Notes: generated by a model not told the origin, from the letters alone. 64,000 nucleotides of DNA from Synaphobranchus kaupii (GCA_029718625.1 CM056381.1:58026157-58090156); one strand, 5' to 3'. Counted from the first letter of the stretch, positions 44,905 through 57,273 are shown. A program made the numbers and translations.

Positions 44905-47811
44905 GGGCTCTATCTTGGTGATCTTAACGCTTGGTCTAAACGCATGGCGTAAAGTGCATTTAGAGCATGTCCAAGTCCACTTTTGCTAGTTAGACAGTCG
45001 GTTTTTTGAGCGCTAAACACGGAGCAACGTGCAAATGGGCTGATCTTAGTCTCTTCATTAATTATAGGTGTGTCTTGGGCATAACATGAAATAAACCAAT
45101 CAAAATGTCATATCCCATTCCATTTATAAGCCTGCTTTTCCACCTTGGCAGATTGCTTATATGATGGCGAAACAGACATGCTCGTGCATGTGTAGTGCGA
45201 GCAAGGAATAGGCGATATGGATCATTAGTATGATCAATATTATTTGGACTAACCATTATGAAGCGTTTTTATATACACAATAATAATCTTTAACATTAGG
45301 GTTTAACACCGGCACAGGTTCCCTTTAATTCCCGACAGTGCTGTTATTTTAGAAAATATCATTTAATTTTGTTAAAAGCACCTGCAGCTGAGAATAAGCT
45401 ACCAGAATGCAAAATTAGCCTGCTTGTTTAATTAATTTCATTTGATTATACAATGAAGCATTGTCAAACATCAAATCCATGAGGTTGTTCTCATGGAGTT
45501 CTCGAAGTTCAAGCTTCATACGAAGTTCATTATGTGCATTGTAATATTGATTAATAACATAAATACCGTTATGTTGCCTTAATGACAACACTAAATACAC
45601 TAAAGCTGATGGGAATCCATAGGTTCATGCATATTGTCCCTTGTTTTATAATGTCCTGCTTATAGAAATGTGACCAACTTGTTTTACTGGTAGCGTAATG
45701 CTTTACACCATGGTCCACTTTCCCATGAAAAGCATGAAGTGTGATTTACAGCAGGGGAAACAGACCTGCTCCTGCATGAAGTTAAAGTACACATGCAGAG
45801 AATAGCATTAAAATTAATTGAATTAATTCTGTAATGTGCTGCAAATTTGTTTTCGTTTCTAATTTGACTCTTAGTTCTCTTCAGTTATGGAATAACAGGT
45901 GAAATCAGGTTTTAATAAGCTGAGAGTATGGAAACCTGGTCACAGTAATTAAAAAAATATGAAGGACAAAGAATAAGGTTAAAATTCAGTTAACATGGTG
46001 AAATTTAAATTAATCTCTTAAAAATTAATCTTTAAATACATTTTTTAACCGTAGGCTATCGAAAAAACCTTATGCACAGCGAATCCCCGGGACTGTAGCC
46101 TAGGCTATTTGAAAAACAATAAATGCAATATTTACTGAACAAAGTAAATATGTTATTTTGCATTTTCAGATCTCAAATGTCCATCTATTGCAGTGCGCGA
46201 GTTTTCCATTGAATGACAATTCACGCATTAGGTGTAAATGATAATTTGCCCATTAGGCTTGATATAGGTGTTATCAGCAAAGTGTTTAACCTTATAGACT
46301 TCACGCCTAGTGGTTGAGACGCATGCGACTCAGTTACAGTATTCATGTTCATCTGAAAATATAAACTACAGCTTTAAGAAAACCCCGAAAATTTTGACGC
46401 AGTATTTTTTTAAAGGGTAGCCTCTTGCGAAAACCGCAGCTTCTCCAGTTACACTGCCGTGCAATAAATTAGGAGGGTGCTATTAGTAGCCCACAGCACT
46501 TACGACCTTCCTCTGGCTACAGCCACAGACTGTAAAATGCTTCAAATGCACCGTTTATACACGCTAAGAAAATCATGTTGACGTATAGAAACAATAATAT
46601 TTTTTTAAAACGTTGTACAAATATTCGCCGTTTTCCCTTGCTTACTGTACTATATACAGTAGCTGATGCACTTTCGGTTTAGAAGACACCTCATTTTTTG
46701 CTCCAAAATCTCTCGTATAAATATGTTTAAGAAACCAAGTACTTACCAGTATATTCATCTACAGCTGTTTTCTCATGAACCCTGAAGAATTTCTTGTTAT
46801 ATTTCACCAAAGTCCCGTACAGTCGACATTTCCGCAGTGAGCACCCCTCGCACTGAGGGCTGAAATACGTTGCTGTACTTGTGTGAATACACACGCGCTT
46901 TCGTACGTTCTTTTTTAAACGTATTTAAATACATTAGGCGACGTATGTTATGGTTATTATATATATACTGTATGTGACTATTCTGAAATAAATGTATTCT
47001 GTAGCAAATTTCTGAATGATACAGCTTCTTCTTCAGTTCAAACTTAAAACCATGGATTTTGCAGGGAATATTTTTTTAGATATTGACATTTAAATAAAAC
47101 TAGTAGAAACCAGGAGGACATTGCCTCAAAAGGGCCAAAGTAAATAGGGTTAATGGATAGCCATTGTCCCGTAACAGAAGATTGTCCCCCCCAGAAGATT
47201 ACAGGAATTACAGGCATAGCTTGATCCAGTATAATTGTGCATAGTCTATACATTTAACCTTGCACGTACCATCACACATCGCGTGGATGTTGATGGAGTG
47301 GGCTGAAAGCAATTTAATGCGGCATTTCCCTTCGCTGAGGGACAGGTATGTGGTCTTTGACCTATGGACCCTTTTATTATTATACATTTTTTGATATAGC
47401 CTACACAATAATAATATTTCACATTGTAATCTTGATATTTTTAATCATGCTTGTGCATGCCCCTGTATGTAATAGACAGGAGGGTGTACGTGTGTTGTGC
47501 ACGCATCAATGTAAGCGTACTTATATACGCCGTTAAAATAACATGTAAACAACTGCGACATGACTTTAGACCAGATTTATGGTGGTTTTAGCGCAAGCAC
47601 TTTCTGCTGTCTCAAGATAACAATACGCCAAAAATTATCCTGGCCACACCTCATCTGTAAAACGCCCAGTTCACTTGCAATGGGTGCAAGAATACTTGGT
47701 ATTTAAACGACGTGAGTGCTAGGCGGTATAATGAACCCTGCGCCGTGTAAGATAGCAAAGACACTTGCATTTTGGTTAGCGCCGCTTAGAGCCGGGTGTA
47801 AGATAGGGCCC
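44905..47811. mobile_element. PIF/Harbinger-like transposon, 2.9 kb
   Basis: The left end GGGCTCTATCTTGG and the right end AGATAGGGCCC are inverted, with AAT flanking both (44902-44904 and 47812-47814). Subterminal sequences are unlike each other: the left has GGTCTAAACGCATGGCGTAA, the right has TAGCGCCGCTTAGAGCCGGG. This pairing is one I recall as typical of an abundant fish family. No transposase or Myb-like frame could be recognised inside. A minus open frame at 45600-45415 (ELRMKLELRELHENNLMDLM) is helical and charged but unassigned. Probably non-autonomous. Confidence 0.68.
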
Positions 47812-48109
47812 AATGAATGTAAGTCAGTAGTCAACATAATTCAAAAAGTGCTTACCTTGGCAGTTTAAGCAAATTCATAGCTGGGTGCTTAAACAGTGCA
47901 GATATTAACGGGAAGTAGAAACGCATGTGGGACATAGTTTTACGGTGTGTCTCAAATTAACACTTTCCCACATGCAATCTACTTATTCCTAATTGTAAAT
48001 AAAAGTTTTTTATTGTATTGTCATTGTGCAATTCCGCAATCATTTCCATCATATATTCATGAGGTTGGAATAAACCCATGTTCTCCTGTAAATCTGACCT
48101 CATATCTGT

Positions 48110-48454
48110 TCAAATAAGCATTATACAAAAGTTTTTTTTCAATCTATGATTAACAAAATACCACAAGATACATGACCCAAAATGAGGAACTATGATTAGA
48201 GACTTGTGGCTGGCCAACTCATTTTTAATGGTAGTCTGCAGGGCTCTCCATTTATGTTTCAAGTCGTCCATATCCCACTTGCCTTGCCCCACTGATTCCC
48301 AAGCCTTCACAATCTCTGCCCACATTGCACATTTGCAGACACGGTCCAGGCGTAAGGTGTGCAAACCATACAGAATGGAGTGGTGCTTTGCTTCTTTCTG
48401 AACAAGCACCTCCAGCTTCTTGCTGCAATTACACTTGTGCCTCCGCCATCTCTG
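48110..48454 (-). pseudogene. Myb/SANT-like DNA-binding fragment, transposon-derived
   Basis: The minus frame reads KKLEVLVQKEAKHHSILYGL, RLDRVCKCAMWAEIVKAWES and DMDDLKHKWRALQTTIKNEL. This is the trihelix pattern of Myb/SANT-like proteins that accompany Harbinger transposases and of domesticated relatives such as NAIF1-like proteins. Conserved tryptophans are present in the second (WAEI) and third (KHKWRAL) helices. No true start is visible: a stop lies at 48455-48457, and the frame simply runs from it. The frame loses similarity after ASHKSLI. It lies outside the Harbinger-like element that ends at 47811, so it probably derives from another insertion. Confidence 0.65.
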
Positions 48455-48621
48455 TCACTTGAGCATTTGAACCAGTATCTGTTGCTGATGCAAGTGCTGA
48501 AGCAAATTATCATTGTCAAATTCTTGATTTCAAATGTTAATTTATACATAATTACTGTTAATTTATTTCAGCCATTTTTGCATTCCAAATTGAAAGTGGT
48601 GGAAAATAAACTCCTATTCTG

Positions 48622-49254
48622 TGTGAGAGAGGGGAAGGGGTCGTAGAACCAGACGCGACCGGAAGGGGATCCAAAAGCTACCAACTAACGTGGGAACCAC
48701 AATTAGGGAGAAAGAAAAGGAATACCCTGACAGAACAGGAAAAATAAACAAAAGGGGAAATAACCCCCGGGGTATAAGCCAACAAAATACAACCCAGAAA
48801 AGAGGGCGATTACAGGCTTGAAGACTCAAGCAGAATTGATAGAACACGAAAGAAAAACCTCCTGCTCAATAAAATGCAAATGAGCTAAAACGTGGAGGTA
48901 GGAGAAAAAGGTAACCAAGGTTACAGCCTCCACGAGGACTGAAAATAAAACAGAGGAAAGAACTAGAAAAGAGAAAAGCAAAAGAACTAAACCTAAACTC
49001 AAATCTAAAGAAGTTCCTGCGTGTCTTTGCACAGAAAGAAATGCAGTCTTCGAAGTCCTATACCAAATTACCCGGCTTGTGCGAAAACAGAATGACACAT
49101 AAGCACGGAACAAAGAAGGTGCGGCGCTTAAATAGCCGGCCCACACTTAACCATAATTGGTCACGGGAAGCGGAAACAAATGACAGGGGCGCTCTCTTGT
49201 GGCCCCAGAGGCAACACCCGCAGAAACGGCAGAGCAGGCTGCAAAACCATGACA
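48622..49254 (-). mobile_element. Solo LTR 2 (633 bp)
   Basis: TTCTG flanks it at 48617-48621 and 49255-49259. On the minus strand it opens TGTCATGGTTTTGC, like LTR 1, and closes CCCTCTCTCACA. A TATTTAAG promoter-like word (inverse at about 49127-49134) follows GCCGGC. The U5-like GGTCGCGTCTGGTTCTACGA matches the family. No coding region. Confidence 0.85.
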
Positions 49255-49259
49255 TTCTG

Positions 49260-50059
49260 AGGTGGCTTGCAGATTCTTTACTTAAATTATCAATTTGCCC
49301 CTTCTTTCAACACACAATCTTCAATGGGGAGAGCCAGAAAAATCCACTCTCATCACATTGGTCAGACAAAATATGGGTTGTGAAACTATGCATAAATGGA
49401 ATATTTGTAATAGAGTGGGACTTCTTGTTTAATAAGCAACTGTTTCAAATTGGCTCGTTGAGAACTGTTACGTCCCAAAATCCACCTGTGTTGCAATAAA
49501 CAGGTGTACAATAGTGGAGGTAACACAAAGCCACTTAAACGCAAACCACAACCTCAAAGATAAACCAAGTGAAGTGCAAAGTGATTTAAAAGACAAAATG
49601 TTTAATAACAAAGACACTTATGGTAGGAACTATCTTAGCTATTCTCTGAACATATAACAATTCAACAATATTTACAGTTTGGCTACACAGGCTGCATGCT
49701 CTCACCAGGCAGCAAATGTCCAAAATCAGACCCACGTCCAGATGGCAGAAGGGTCTTCTCTCCCTGGTCTAGCGAGAATGCAGCTTAGATGTCATTCAGC
49801 TACAGTCGATCCAGTCACGGGAATCTACTGACAGTCTATTAATCAAAGTAAGCGCAAAACTCAGCAGTAGTGCAGCGTCGTGATGGTCATGGTGATTGCT
49901 TGCATCAGGTACTCAAACTCTCGTGATGCAGACGGAGACAGGGTATTTATCCTACTGCATCTTTTAACCCCGCTGCTCTGCGATGGTCCTCGGTGTCCCT
50001 AGTTACGGCATCTTCTCAAACATTGCGACGTCTCGCTGAGACAGGTCCTTATTCACCGT
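49260..50059. other. Unassigned sequence, possible LTR remnant
   Basis: TGTTACGTCCCAAAATCCAC at 49466 resembles the start of some fish gypsy LTRs, but no matching end or duplication was found. The rest is unassigned. Confidence 0.3.
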
Positions 50060-50588
50060 TTCCCATCCTCCTCTCTTGTTTTCTAGAGTGAGGTCTTTCA
50101 TTTTTCTTTTGTTTTCTACACTCAAGCTTTCGAGTGTTTCGCCCAGTATTTTCTGGGTTGTTTTCTTTTCTCTTTCATTTCCTGTTACCTCCGTCTGTTC
50201 GCTCCTTTGAGCGAGTGACAGTACGGGTGCGTTTTATGGTGGGGAGTACTGGGACAGAATGGCTCCCACACCCAGCTCTACCACTAAGGGGAGGGAGGGA
50301 TTGGGAGTTATTAAAATGGGTTCGGAGCTAAACCGCTTTTTTAGCACTCAGCCCTAGTCAGTGGGGTTCCTTATTTCCTTCACTCTGTCAGTGCTCTGCT
50401 TGAGCCTTCACCCACCTTATCTGGGCTTATTTTTTCGTTAGGCTTTATGCTGGGAGTTTTGTCCCTTTCTTAGTTATTTCCTTCCTTTTCACTGATTATT
50501 TCCATCTAGTGGTTGTTTCCTTACGGGAATAACTTTCTGAATTCCCTCCCTGTCGCTTCTGGTCCTCCAAACATGACTCCCCATTATA
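50060..50588 (+). mobile_element. 5'-truncated LTR 4 of the same family
   Basis: It is homologous to the last part of LTR 1: TTGTTTTCTACACTC, GGAATAACTTTCTGAATTCC, TCGCTTCTGGTCCTCCAAAC and the end CCCCATTATA. The 5' boundary is uncertain and no duplication was found. Confidence 0.65.
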
Positions 50589-50611
50589 GGCTGGGGCATT
50601 CAGGGGGTTAC

Positions 50612-51312
50612 TGTAAGGGAGTGAGTTGGTTTGGAGGACCAAACGCAACAGAAGGGTTTTCAGGCAAGTGACTCTGGAGAGACACCAATAAAACAGAGCA
50701 GACTCTGTAGGAGGGAGAGGGAAAAAAGGAAACCAGAAAAGCTCCAGCTCCCAAAACAGGGGAGTGAGGAAGGAGACTTAAAAGGGGAGAGAAAAGAAAA
50801 CAACCCAACGAATTGGGCGAACTGACAAATAAGTCAGTGAGAGAAAATACTTTTAGAAAACAAAACCTCTACTCTCAAGAAGACAGGAATCTAAAGAGGC
50901 GACGGAACAAACACAGGAGAACAAACCCGGAAGTATCGGGCGAAACGCTCGTAGGAAAGAGCCAAAAATAGCGCGACGGAACAAACTAACTAACTCGCAC
51001 TAAAAGCGAGAGGAATAAGAATACTACAGTACTTCTATCAAGACCCGCGTTGTTTAGCAAAGCTGAAACAAAGCGTTCGATAGGGCGTACTGATCCTAAA
51101 CCTTACCGGCTTGACAGTTAAACGAATTAACATGGAAGCGCCGATACTGGAAGACGCAAAGTATAAATAGCCGGCGGAAACCATGAACAGGTGAAATCAC
51201 TAAGTGCTGGCGAAATGAAAACTCGGCGTGGAATGTGAAAAATCCGATAGAGTGCTTAATACAGGTAACAAACGCCCGCAGAGCTAGGGAAAGGCAAGCA
51301 CAACCCATTACA
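50612..51312 (-). mobile_element. Solo LTR 3 (701 bp)
   Basis: GTTAC flanks it at 50607-50611 and 51313-51317, a perfect 5-bp duplication. On the minus strand it opens TGTAATGGG and closes CTCCCTTACA, with CCGGCTATTTATAC (inverse at about 51161-51174) as a TATA-like promoter. The U5-like CGTTTGGTCCTCCAAACC places it in the same family. It lies 23 bp beyond LTR 4 in opposite orientation. Confidence 0.88.
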
Positions 51313-51317
51313 GTTAC

Positions 51318-53276
51318 ATTTCAAGTACCTCCAGAGCAGATTGTACAGCAGTGCTGCTTGTGTGTATATTAACTGATAAATAAATAAGGTTGGAAAAATT
51401 TCCTATGGCGCATGCAATCTGCAGTCTGCATGAAAATCAAGCAAATTGTAGCAACACTATGAAATAAATTTGTTCATATGTAGCCTACTGCTTCAGGAAG
51501 CATAATGATGTTATGCAAGCTACTTTGGAGTAAGTTACTTGAAGTGTATTTTCTTGCTTTAGACAACAACCCCCCAAATTTGATTGCCATTACAAAGCCA
51601 TTGTAAGTCCGCTGGTCATGAGAATCTTCTGTAACTATCTAAAATGTCCTTTATTGCATATAAAATTATCTAGGCTAATCAAACTGATTAAAAAAACAAA
51701 TCTAGAAAGCAAACTATCCCTTTGGCAGCTGTGGAAGTCTGAAGAGGACCTGGTGTGTATAATCATTTTATGGTTCTGTCCTTCTAGTTACAAATTTAAT
51801 TAGAAACTGGCACAGATTTGATGTGAGTTGTCCAATCTGTTCAAATAGCCATCTTCCGAAGTGCACTGTCTTGTTATAGGGTTGGAAAGCAGTGGGATGT
51901 TTTGACCAGATGTAAGGCATTTTTAAAATACATGAGGGAAGTTTCAGAATAAAAATGTACAGAGAGTCAATGACAGATGGGTGATTTTTAAAGGGATAGA
52001 AGGGGAGAAATTATTTATTGAATAATTATTATTTTTCATTACTATTTGTATGGAGAGGGATTTAGAGAAATACAATCCCACTCAACTGCCTAGTTAATAT
52101 GTAAAAATAATTACTAATAATTCATTATCACAGTGATACGTATTTTACTACTTAGACTATTTCATGTGTTATTCACGATAATTTCCATCCTTGATCTTTG
52201 AAAAATTATATTTCATGCATAGCATCTTACATGCCATGATATACTGTCAATTAAGATGTAGAATAGGTTAATATGCTTTCTTGAACATATGGGAAAGACA
52301 GCTTTGCTAGAAGTGGTTTTATGGACAGCTGCTCAACTGTGTATATAAAGATCCCTTGAAAGACTAAGCAAAATGGGACCTATGTGAATTAGGACCAGCC
52401 CACATTACTAAGCTGAATTGTCACTGAAGAAGGAACTATATTCAAGAAGGCTTTCAAAGTCTGCATACTATGTACTTAGCTGTACATACTGTCATGCATA
52501 CTGAATAGCACTATGAATAAATTATATTGTAAAATGTGCTACTTAGGTAAAGATGACAAAGCAGGCATATTCATTAGAAATATGTGACATAAACCTGTGT
52601 AAATAAACCTTATATTTATTGAATACAATGAAATTGCTTAGATTTTATTAACATTAATAATATCTGCAGAACATTTTTTTCTTATATCCTTGTACACCCT
52701 GGTGTAGCGCAGTTTCTCTGCAAGTTCACCCGCGTCCCCCGCACAGTGCTTTGAGCGGCCACAAAGGTTACATGTTGCTTTGTTATTTCAGCACCATTGA
52801 TAGTGGTCGGTGCATCACATAAAAATCAGGAAAAGTAGTGCTATAGGATAAATTCACTCACTCTTGGTCTTTATTGTAGAAAGCAGATTTTAGTCAAGCT
52901 ATTAGCATACACAAATTACTGTAGTCCTGTGCTCCTGTCTAGCTACTTGTCAATACTAGTAGCCTAAGCAGCTGCGTCGCCTTGCATTTCTTTGTGTCTT
53001 AACCACCACTTGTAGGTCCAGCTTGCGGGCCCAACTAAGTACTGATACTAAGTACTCACAACCCTGACAGTATCTCTTGATTAATGGTGCTTCTAATGTA
53101 GTTATTGATTCGTTTTTGAAAATGATCTCTCTGCAGAAGCAACAGTCACAGGAATTCTTAAAAATAGCTGAAATGCCATTAAAACATCTGAGAAGGGCAG
53201 AAAGGAGTGATGCTTTAAATACAGCATTTTGCAAGATATTTAATTGAGCCTGTCTTATGCTCCTTAACCCCTTAGG
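51318..53276. other. Unassigned sequence
   Basis: No gene or repeat family recognised. Confidence 0.4.
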
Positions 53277-53284
53277 ACTGGAAG

Positions 53285-54557
53285 CAGCGCCGGCCTAAAC
53301 CATTATGGCGCTCTAGGCAAGATGGCATTTTTGCGCCTGTACATTTTCAGTACAGCAGGGAAAAAAAATAAATGCGAAATATAAAAGTGTTTTCCATTTA
53401 TTAAAATGTAACAGTGGCTAACTTGCCATAATTTATTTCTTAACAAAATAAGGCACATTAACGCTCAAGTCCTATTAGGACGTGATATGTTTTACGGGGA
53501 TGTGGGGTAGCCTAATGTAATTATTACCGGAGCATCTCCATTATTTTAGTCCGGTCCGAATTTGGCATGTCAGTAACTTTTACTCGCACCCGCGTCAGTA
53601 AATATTCTGGCGTATTTTACCTACTGTTAAATGCCCTGTATAAATAACCACAGGTTATAGCAATCCTGTGCGAATTGACATGATGGTAAATATTCTGTTA
53701 TTTCCTGTAACAATATTAGTCTGTTACATTCTGTTATATTTTCTGTTATAACCGTTCTGTTATAAAGTCCAAGAGGAATGTTTTCCAGCCTTGACAAAAT
53801 AAGCGCAGATTCTTTTCTGATTAGACGCACAAGTGAGGGAACAAGAACATGTGAAGAGTCCAGGACATGAGTTACCCTTACAGCCGCAATAATTACACGA
53901 CAAAGTGCGGAACATGGTTTCATTCACTGTCCTTGCTAAGTGTTGAAAATAAAATTGGGGGCGATCAACTGCCTTTAAAATAAAGTGTTTATTTAACACT
54001 AAATTTATGACACGCGAGAGAGCGATGCAACTCCGATAACTAGAAGAATCTACGCTAGAATTAATGGGAAGGGAGGAGGAGCGCCAATCACAATGACAGC
54101 AAGGCGTGGCTAGAAGTAGGCTACATTAGACTGTTCACAGATACTTTTTAGGCTATTGCCGTCAGTTAGTGTTTAACACGTTTGCAGAAATATTTTATAT
54201 CTGTCAAAATGACAGATGGCATTTGTATTTTTCCTCAATGTTTCTAAAAATCTGTAAATGATGGGAAATTCTCAGTTAATGCAACCCCTGGTTGCAGCGA
54301 AGATGTAAGGACACATTAGACAATACCACATGAAAAATATGGCTTCATTTTGTGATCATCTTACGGCGAAGATGAGATGCGTGTGTAGCCTATGCGCTTG
54401 TTTTATGAACAGGAGCAGGCGCTGCCCTCCTGGCAGCAGACAATTCAAAGAAGTGCGGAAAAATTTAGAAGGGGCGTGCCAGGCGCCACATTTGCGCCCC
54501 CGTCAATGTGGCGCTCTAGGCGGCCGCCTTGTCGCCTATATTGTAAAGCCGGCCCTG
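53285..54557. mobile_element. Non-autonomous hAT-type element, 1.27 kb
   Basis: The left end CAGCGCCGGCCTAAACC and the right end GCCGGCCCTG are inverted. The inner block TGGCGCTCTAGGC occurs near both ends (53306 and 54509) as inverted context. The flanks ACTGGAAG (53277-53284) and GCTGGAAG (54558-54565) agree at 7 of 8 positions, matching the 8-bp duplication of hAT elements. No transposase frame was recognised inside. Confidence 0.8.
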
Positions 54558-54565
54558 GCTGGAAG

Positions 54566-55616
54566 TGGTTTAGTTTATTTGAATTCATTACGTTTTTTAT
54601 GGTGAAATATGAGCGGAGCGAACATTTTTACGTTCGCATAGCAAGTTCTGTCACTAGCTAAGACATTACTTACGTATTGGTGGTGCAACTGAATGTAGTA
54701 AAGCGATAGTTTGAAACTTAACTAGTGGCAACTAAGGACCCAGTAAAGACTTTACGCACAAACTTAGTCATAAACTTACGTATGACTGGTGCAACCCAGC
54801 CCAGTAGCCTACTGAAAATGGTTGGCTGTATAGGAGAGATAGCCAGCCAAATCCAACAAACAAGTCAGATCTTGATGCGTGTGTGTGTACAGGAGCCTGT
54901 TTCGTTTATTAATTTTAAATAGTATTTGGTTAAGATTTATTTGGAAACCATAAAATATGTTTATTTGAACCATTAGGCTAGATATTTATTCTATTATACT
55001 AAATTGTATTTATCTGTTCACTGTTGTTGTTGGTCAAGAGTTCTAAAATAAAAATGCCACCACTTTAAATAAGAAGTAGCCTATTTGCTGTCATTAGCTG
55101 AACACAATCGCATATTAATTCTGTTTTATACTGCGATTCAGTTGCAAACAGCCACATGTAATAATTTTGTAATAAAAAGTAGGCTATTAAAGTGTTGGCG
55201 TCTCGGAATATCATTAGATATAAGAGAATACCTTTGTCAAGGTTTCTGGTTGATCCACACTGAGTAGGCTCAGAATTGTCATCTGAGGCACTAGCATCTG
55301 ACGACATAGTATGCTAGTGACGGTGTCACGTTGAAAGGAAGCATGCGATTGGCTGCAGCACACATTTTAGCGCCCTACACCTATGAAAGATGTGCTTTGA
55401 TTGGTCAATTGTCATAGATAATTTTTAATTTTTTTTTTTTCATTTTTAAAAATAACCTGACTGTTCTACAACTGACGAGTTTCAGATATGCCATCAAATA
55501 CATTTTTGAATTATATTATCTATATTTTATAGAAAAGGTAGGTCTGTTTCAATGATTGCAAAAAAATTTGACCGACGGCCCAGGGCCTAAAATCAGCTGA
55601 GCTTAAAGGTTAACTA
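54566..55616. other. Unassigned sequence
   Basis: No gene recognised. TTTTAGCGCCCTACACC at 55365 and CCCAGGGCCTAAAATC at 55580 may be ends of another decayed element. Confidence 0.35.
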
Positions 55617-55910
55617 TGTGAGGTCCCCGTGTTCCGTCCCTGGTCTTCCTTTTGTCTCACAGTCCACCCCGTGTTTTCCCTCTCACCCTCCACTTGTGTC
55701 TTGCACTCCCCACACCTGCATTGTGTTTTCCTCTCGTGTCTTCGTTAGCCTTCCCCCACCTGTTGCTCGTTCTGTCCTCGTCATGTTGTGTATTTAGTCT
55801 GCCCCGTTTCTTTATTCGGGGCCAGACCGTCTTGTGTTGCTTGTGTGCTTGTGTTCCCGCTTGTGTTCTTGTCATCCGCGGGCCCCCGCATCTGTCCCAG
55901 ACCTCCAGGC

Positions 55911-57004
55911 TGAGCGCCCGTTCCTGGCCCCGGGCTGAGTGCCCGTTCCTGACCCCGGCCTGAGTGCCCGTTCCTGACCCCGGCCTGAGTGCCCGTTCCT
56001 GACCCCGGCCTGAGTGCCCGTTCCTGACCCCGGCCTGAGTGCCCGTTCCTGACCCCGGCCTGAGTGCCCGTTCCTGACCCCGGCCTGAGTGCCCGTTCCT
56101 GACCCCGGCCTGAGTGCCCGTTCCTGACCCCGGCCTGAGTGCCCGTTCCTGACCCCGGCCTGAGTGCCCGTTCCTGACCCCGGCCTGAGTGCCCGTTCCT
56201 GACCCCGGCCTGAGTGCCCGTTCCTGACCCCGGCCTGAGTGCCCGTTCCTGGCCCCGGGCTGAGTGCCCGTTCCTGACCCCGGCCTGAGTGCCCGTTCCT
56301 GACCCCGGCCTGAGTGCCCGTTCCTGACCCCGGCCTGAGTGCCCGTTCCTGACCCCGGCCTGAGTGCCCGTTCCTGACCCCGGCCTGAGTGCCCGTTCCT
56401 GACCCCGGCCTGAGTGCCCGTTCCTGACCCCGGCCTGAGTGCCCGTTCCTGACCCCGGCCTGAGTGCCCGTTCCTGACCCCGGCCTGAGTGCCCGTTCCT
56501 GACCCCGGCCTGAGTGCCCGTTCCTGACCCCGGCCTGAGTGCCCGTTCCTGACCCCGGCCTGAGTGCCCGTTCCTGACCCCGGCCTGAGTGCCCGTTCCT
56601 GACCCCGGCCTGAGTGCCCGTTCCTGACCCCGGCCTGAGTGCCCGTTCCTGACCCCGGCCTGAGTGCCCGTTCCTGACCCCGGCCTGAGTGCCCGTTCCT
56701 GACCCCGGCCTGAGTGCCCGTTCCTGACCCCGGCCTGAGTGCCCGTTCCTGACCCCGGCCTGAGTGCCCGTTCCTGACCCCGGCCTGAGTGCCCGTTCCT
56801 GACCCCGGCCTGAGTGCCCGTTCCTGACCCCGGCCTGAGTGCCCGTTCCTGACCCCGGCCTGAGTGCCCGTTCCTGACCCCGGCCTGAGTGCCCGTTCCT
56901 GACCCCGGCCTGAGTGCCCGTTCCTGACCCCGGCCTGAGTGCCCGTTCCTGACCCCGGCCTGAGCGCTCGTACCTGACCCCGGCCTGAGCGCCCGTTCCT
57001 GACC
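55911..57004 (+). repeat. 25-bp GC-rich minisatellite, 44 units
   Basis: The unit is TGAGTGCCCGTTCCTG followed by ACCCCGGCC, repeated in strict 25-bp register from 55911 to the last unit starting at 56986. Nearly all units are identical. Variants lie at the edges (units starting 55911, 56961, 56986) and one internal unit at 56236 carries the GGCCCCGGGC form seen in the first unit. The unit has no stop codon in any minus-strand frame, which explains the three long overlapping minus-strand open frames (420-488 codons, period 25 residues). These are not credible genes. Confidence 0.97.
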
Positions 57005-57132
57005 CTCCAAGCTCCTGTCCCTCCAAGTTCCTGTCCCTCCAAGCTCCTGTCTCTCCAAGTTCCTGACCCTCCAAGCTCCTGACCCTCCAAGTTCCTGACC
57101 CTCCAAGTTCCTGACCCGTCCATGTTCCTGCC
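57005..57132 (+). repeat. 16-bp minisatellite, 8 units
   Basis: Units of the form CTCCAAGTTCCTGACC start at 57005 and every 16 bp up to 57117, the last one diverged. It directly abuts the 25-bp array, and the two share the GTTCCTGACC core. Confidence 0.93.
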
Positions 57133-57273
57133 ACACCTAGTTCCTGCCTGATGTCTGTTTCCGTCTTGCCCCTGCCTTTGTTCCCATTAAATGTACTCCC
57201 TGGTGGAGTTTTCCCCTGAGCCGTCTCTGAGTCTTGCGTTTGGGTCCAGTCCCCCCCGCGGGAACATAAACTA

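Larger units (their letters stand above)
55617..57266 (+). mobile_element. LTR-like unit containing an expanded minisatellite
   Basis: It opens TGTGAGGTCCCC and closes CGCGGGAACA. It includes a TATA-like GTGTATTTAG at about 55790, an ATTAAA polyadenylation-type signal at about 57186, and TTGCGTTTGGGTCC near the end, close to the U5-like word of the LTR family at 50.6 kb. The flanks TTAACTA (55610-55616) and TAAACTA (57267-57273) agree at 6 of 7, but a 7-bp duplication is unusual for LTR elements. About 1.2 kb of its 1.65 kb is tandem repeat. The LTR assignment is inference. Confidence 0.5.

Noticed and set aside
49466..50010. Additional gypsy LTR beginning TGTTACGTCCC
   Set aside because: Only the opening word fits; no closing CA with duplication, promoter or polyadenylation signal was found.
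55657..57136. Three long minus-strand open frames of 420-488 codons as genes
   Set aside because: They are created by a stop-free 25-bp tandem unit and overlap each other in all three frames with the same repeat peptide.
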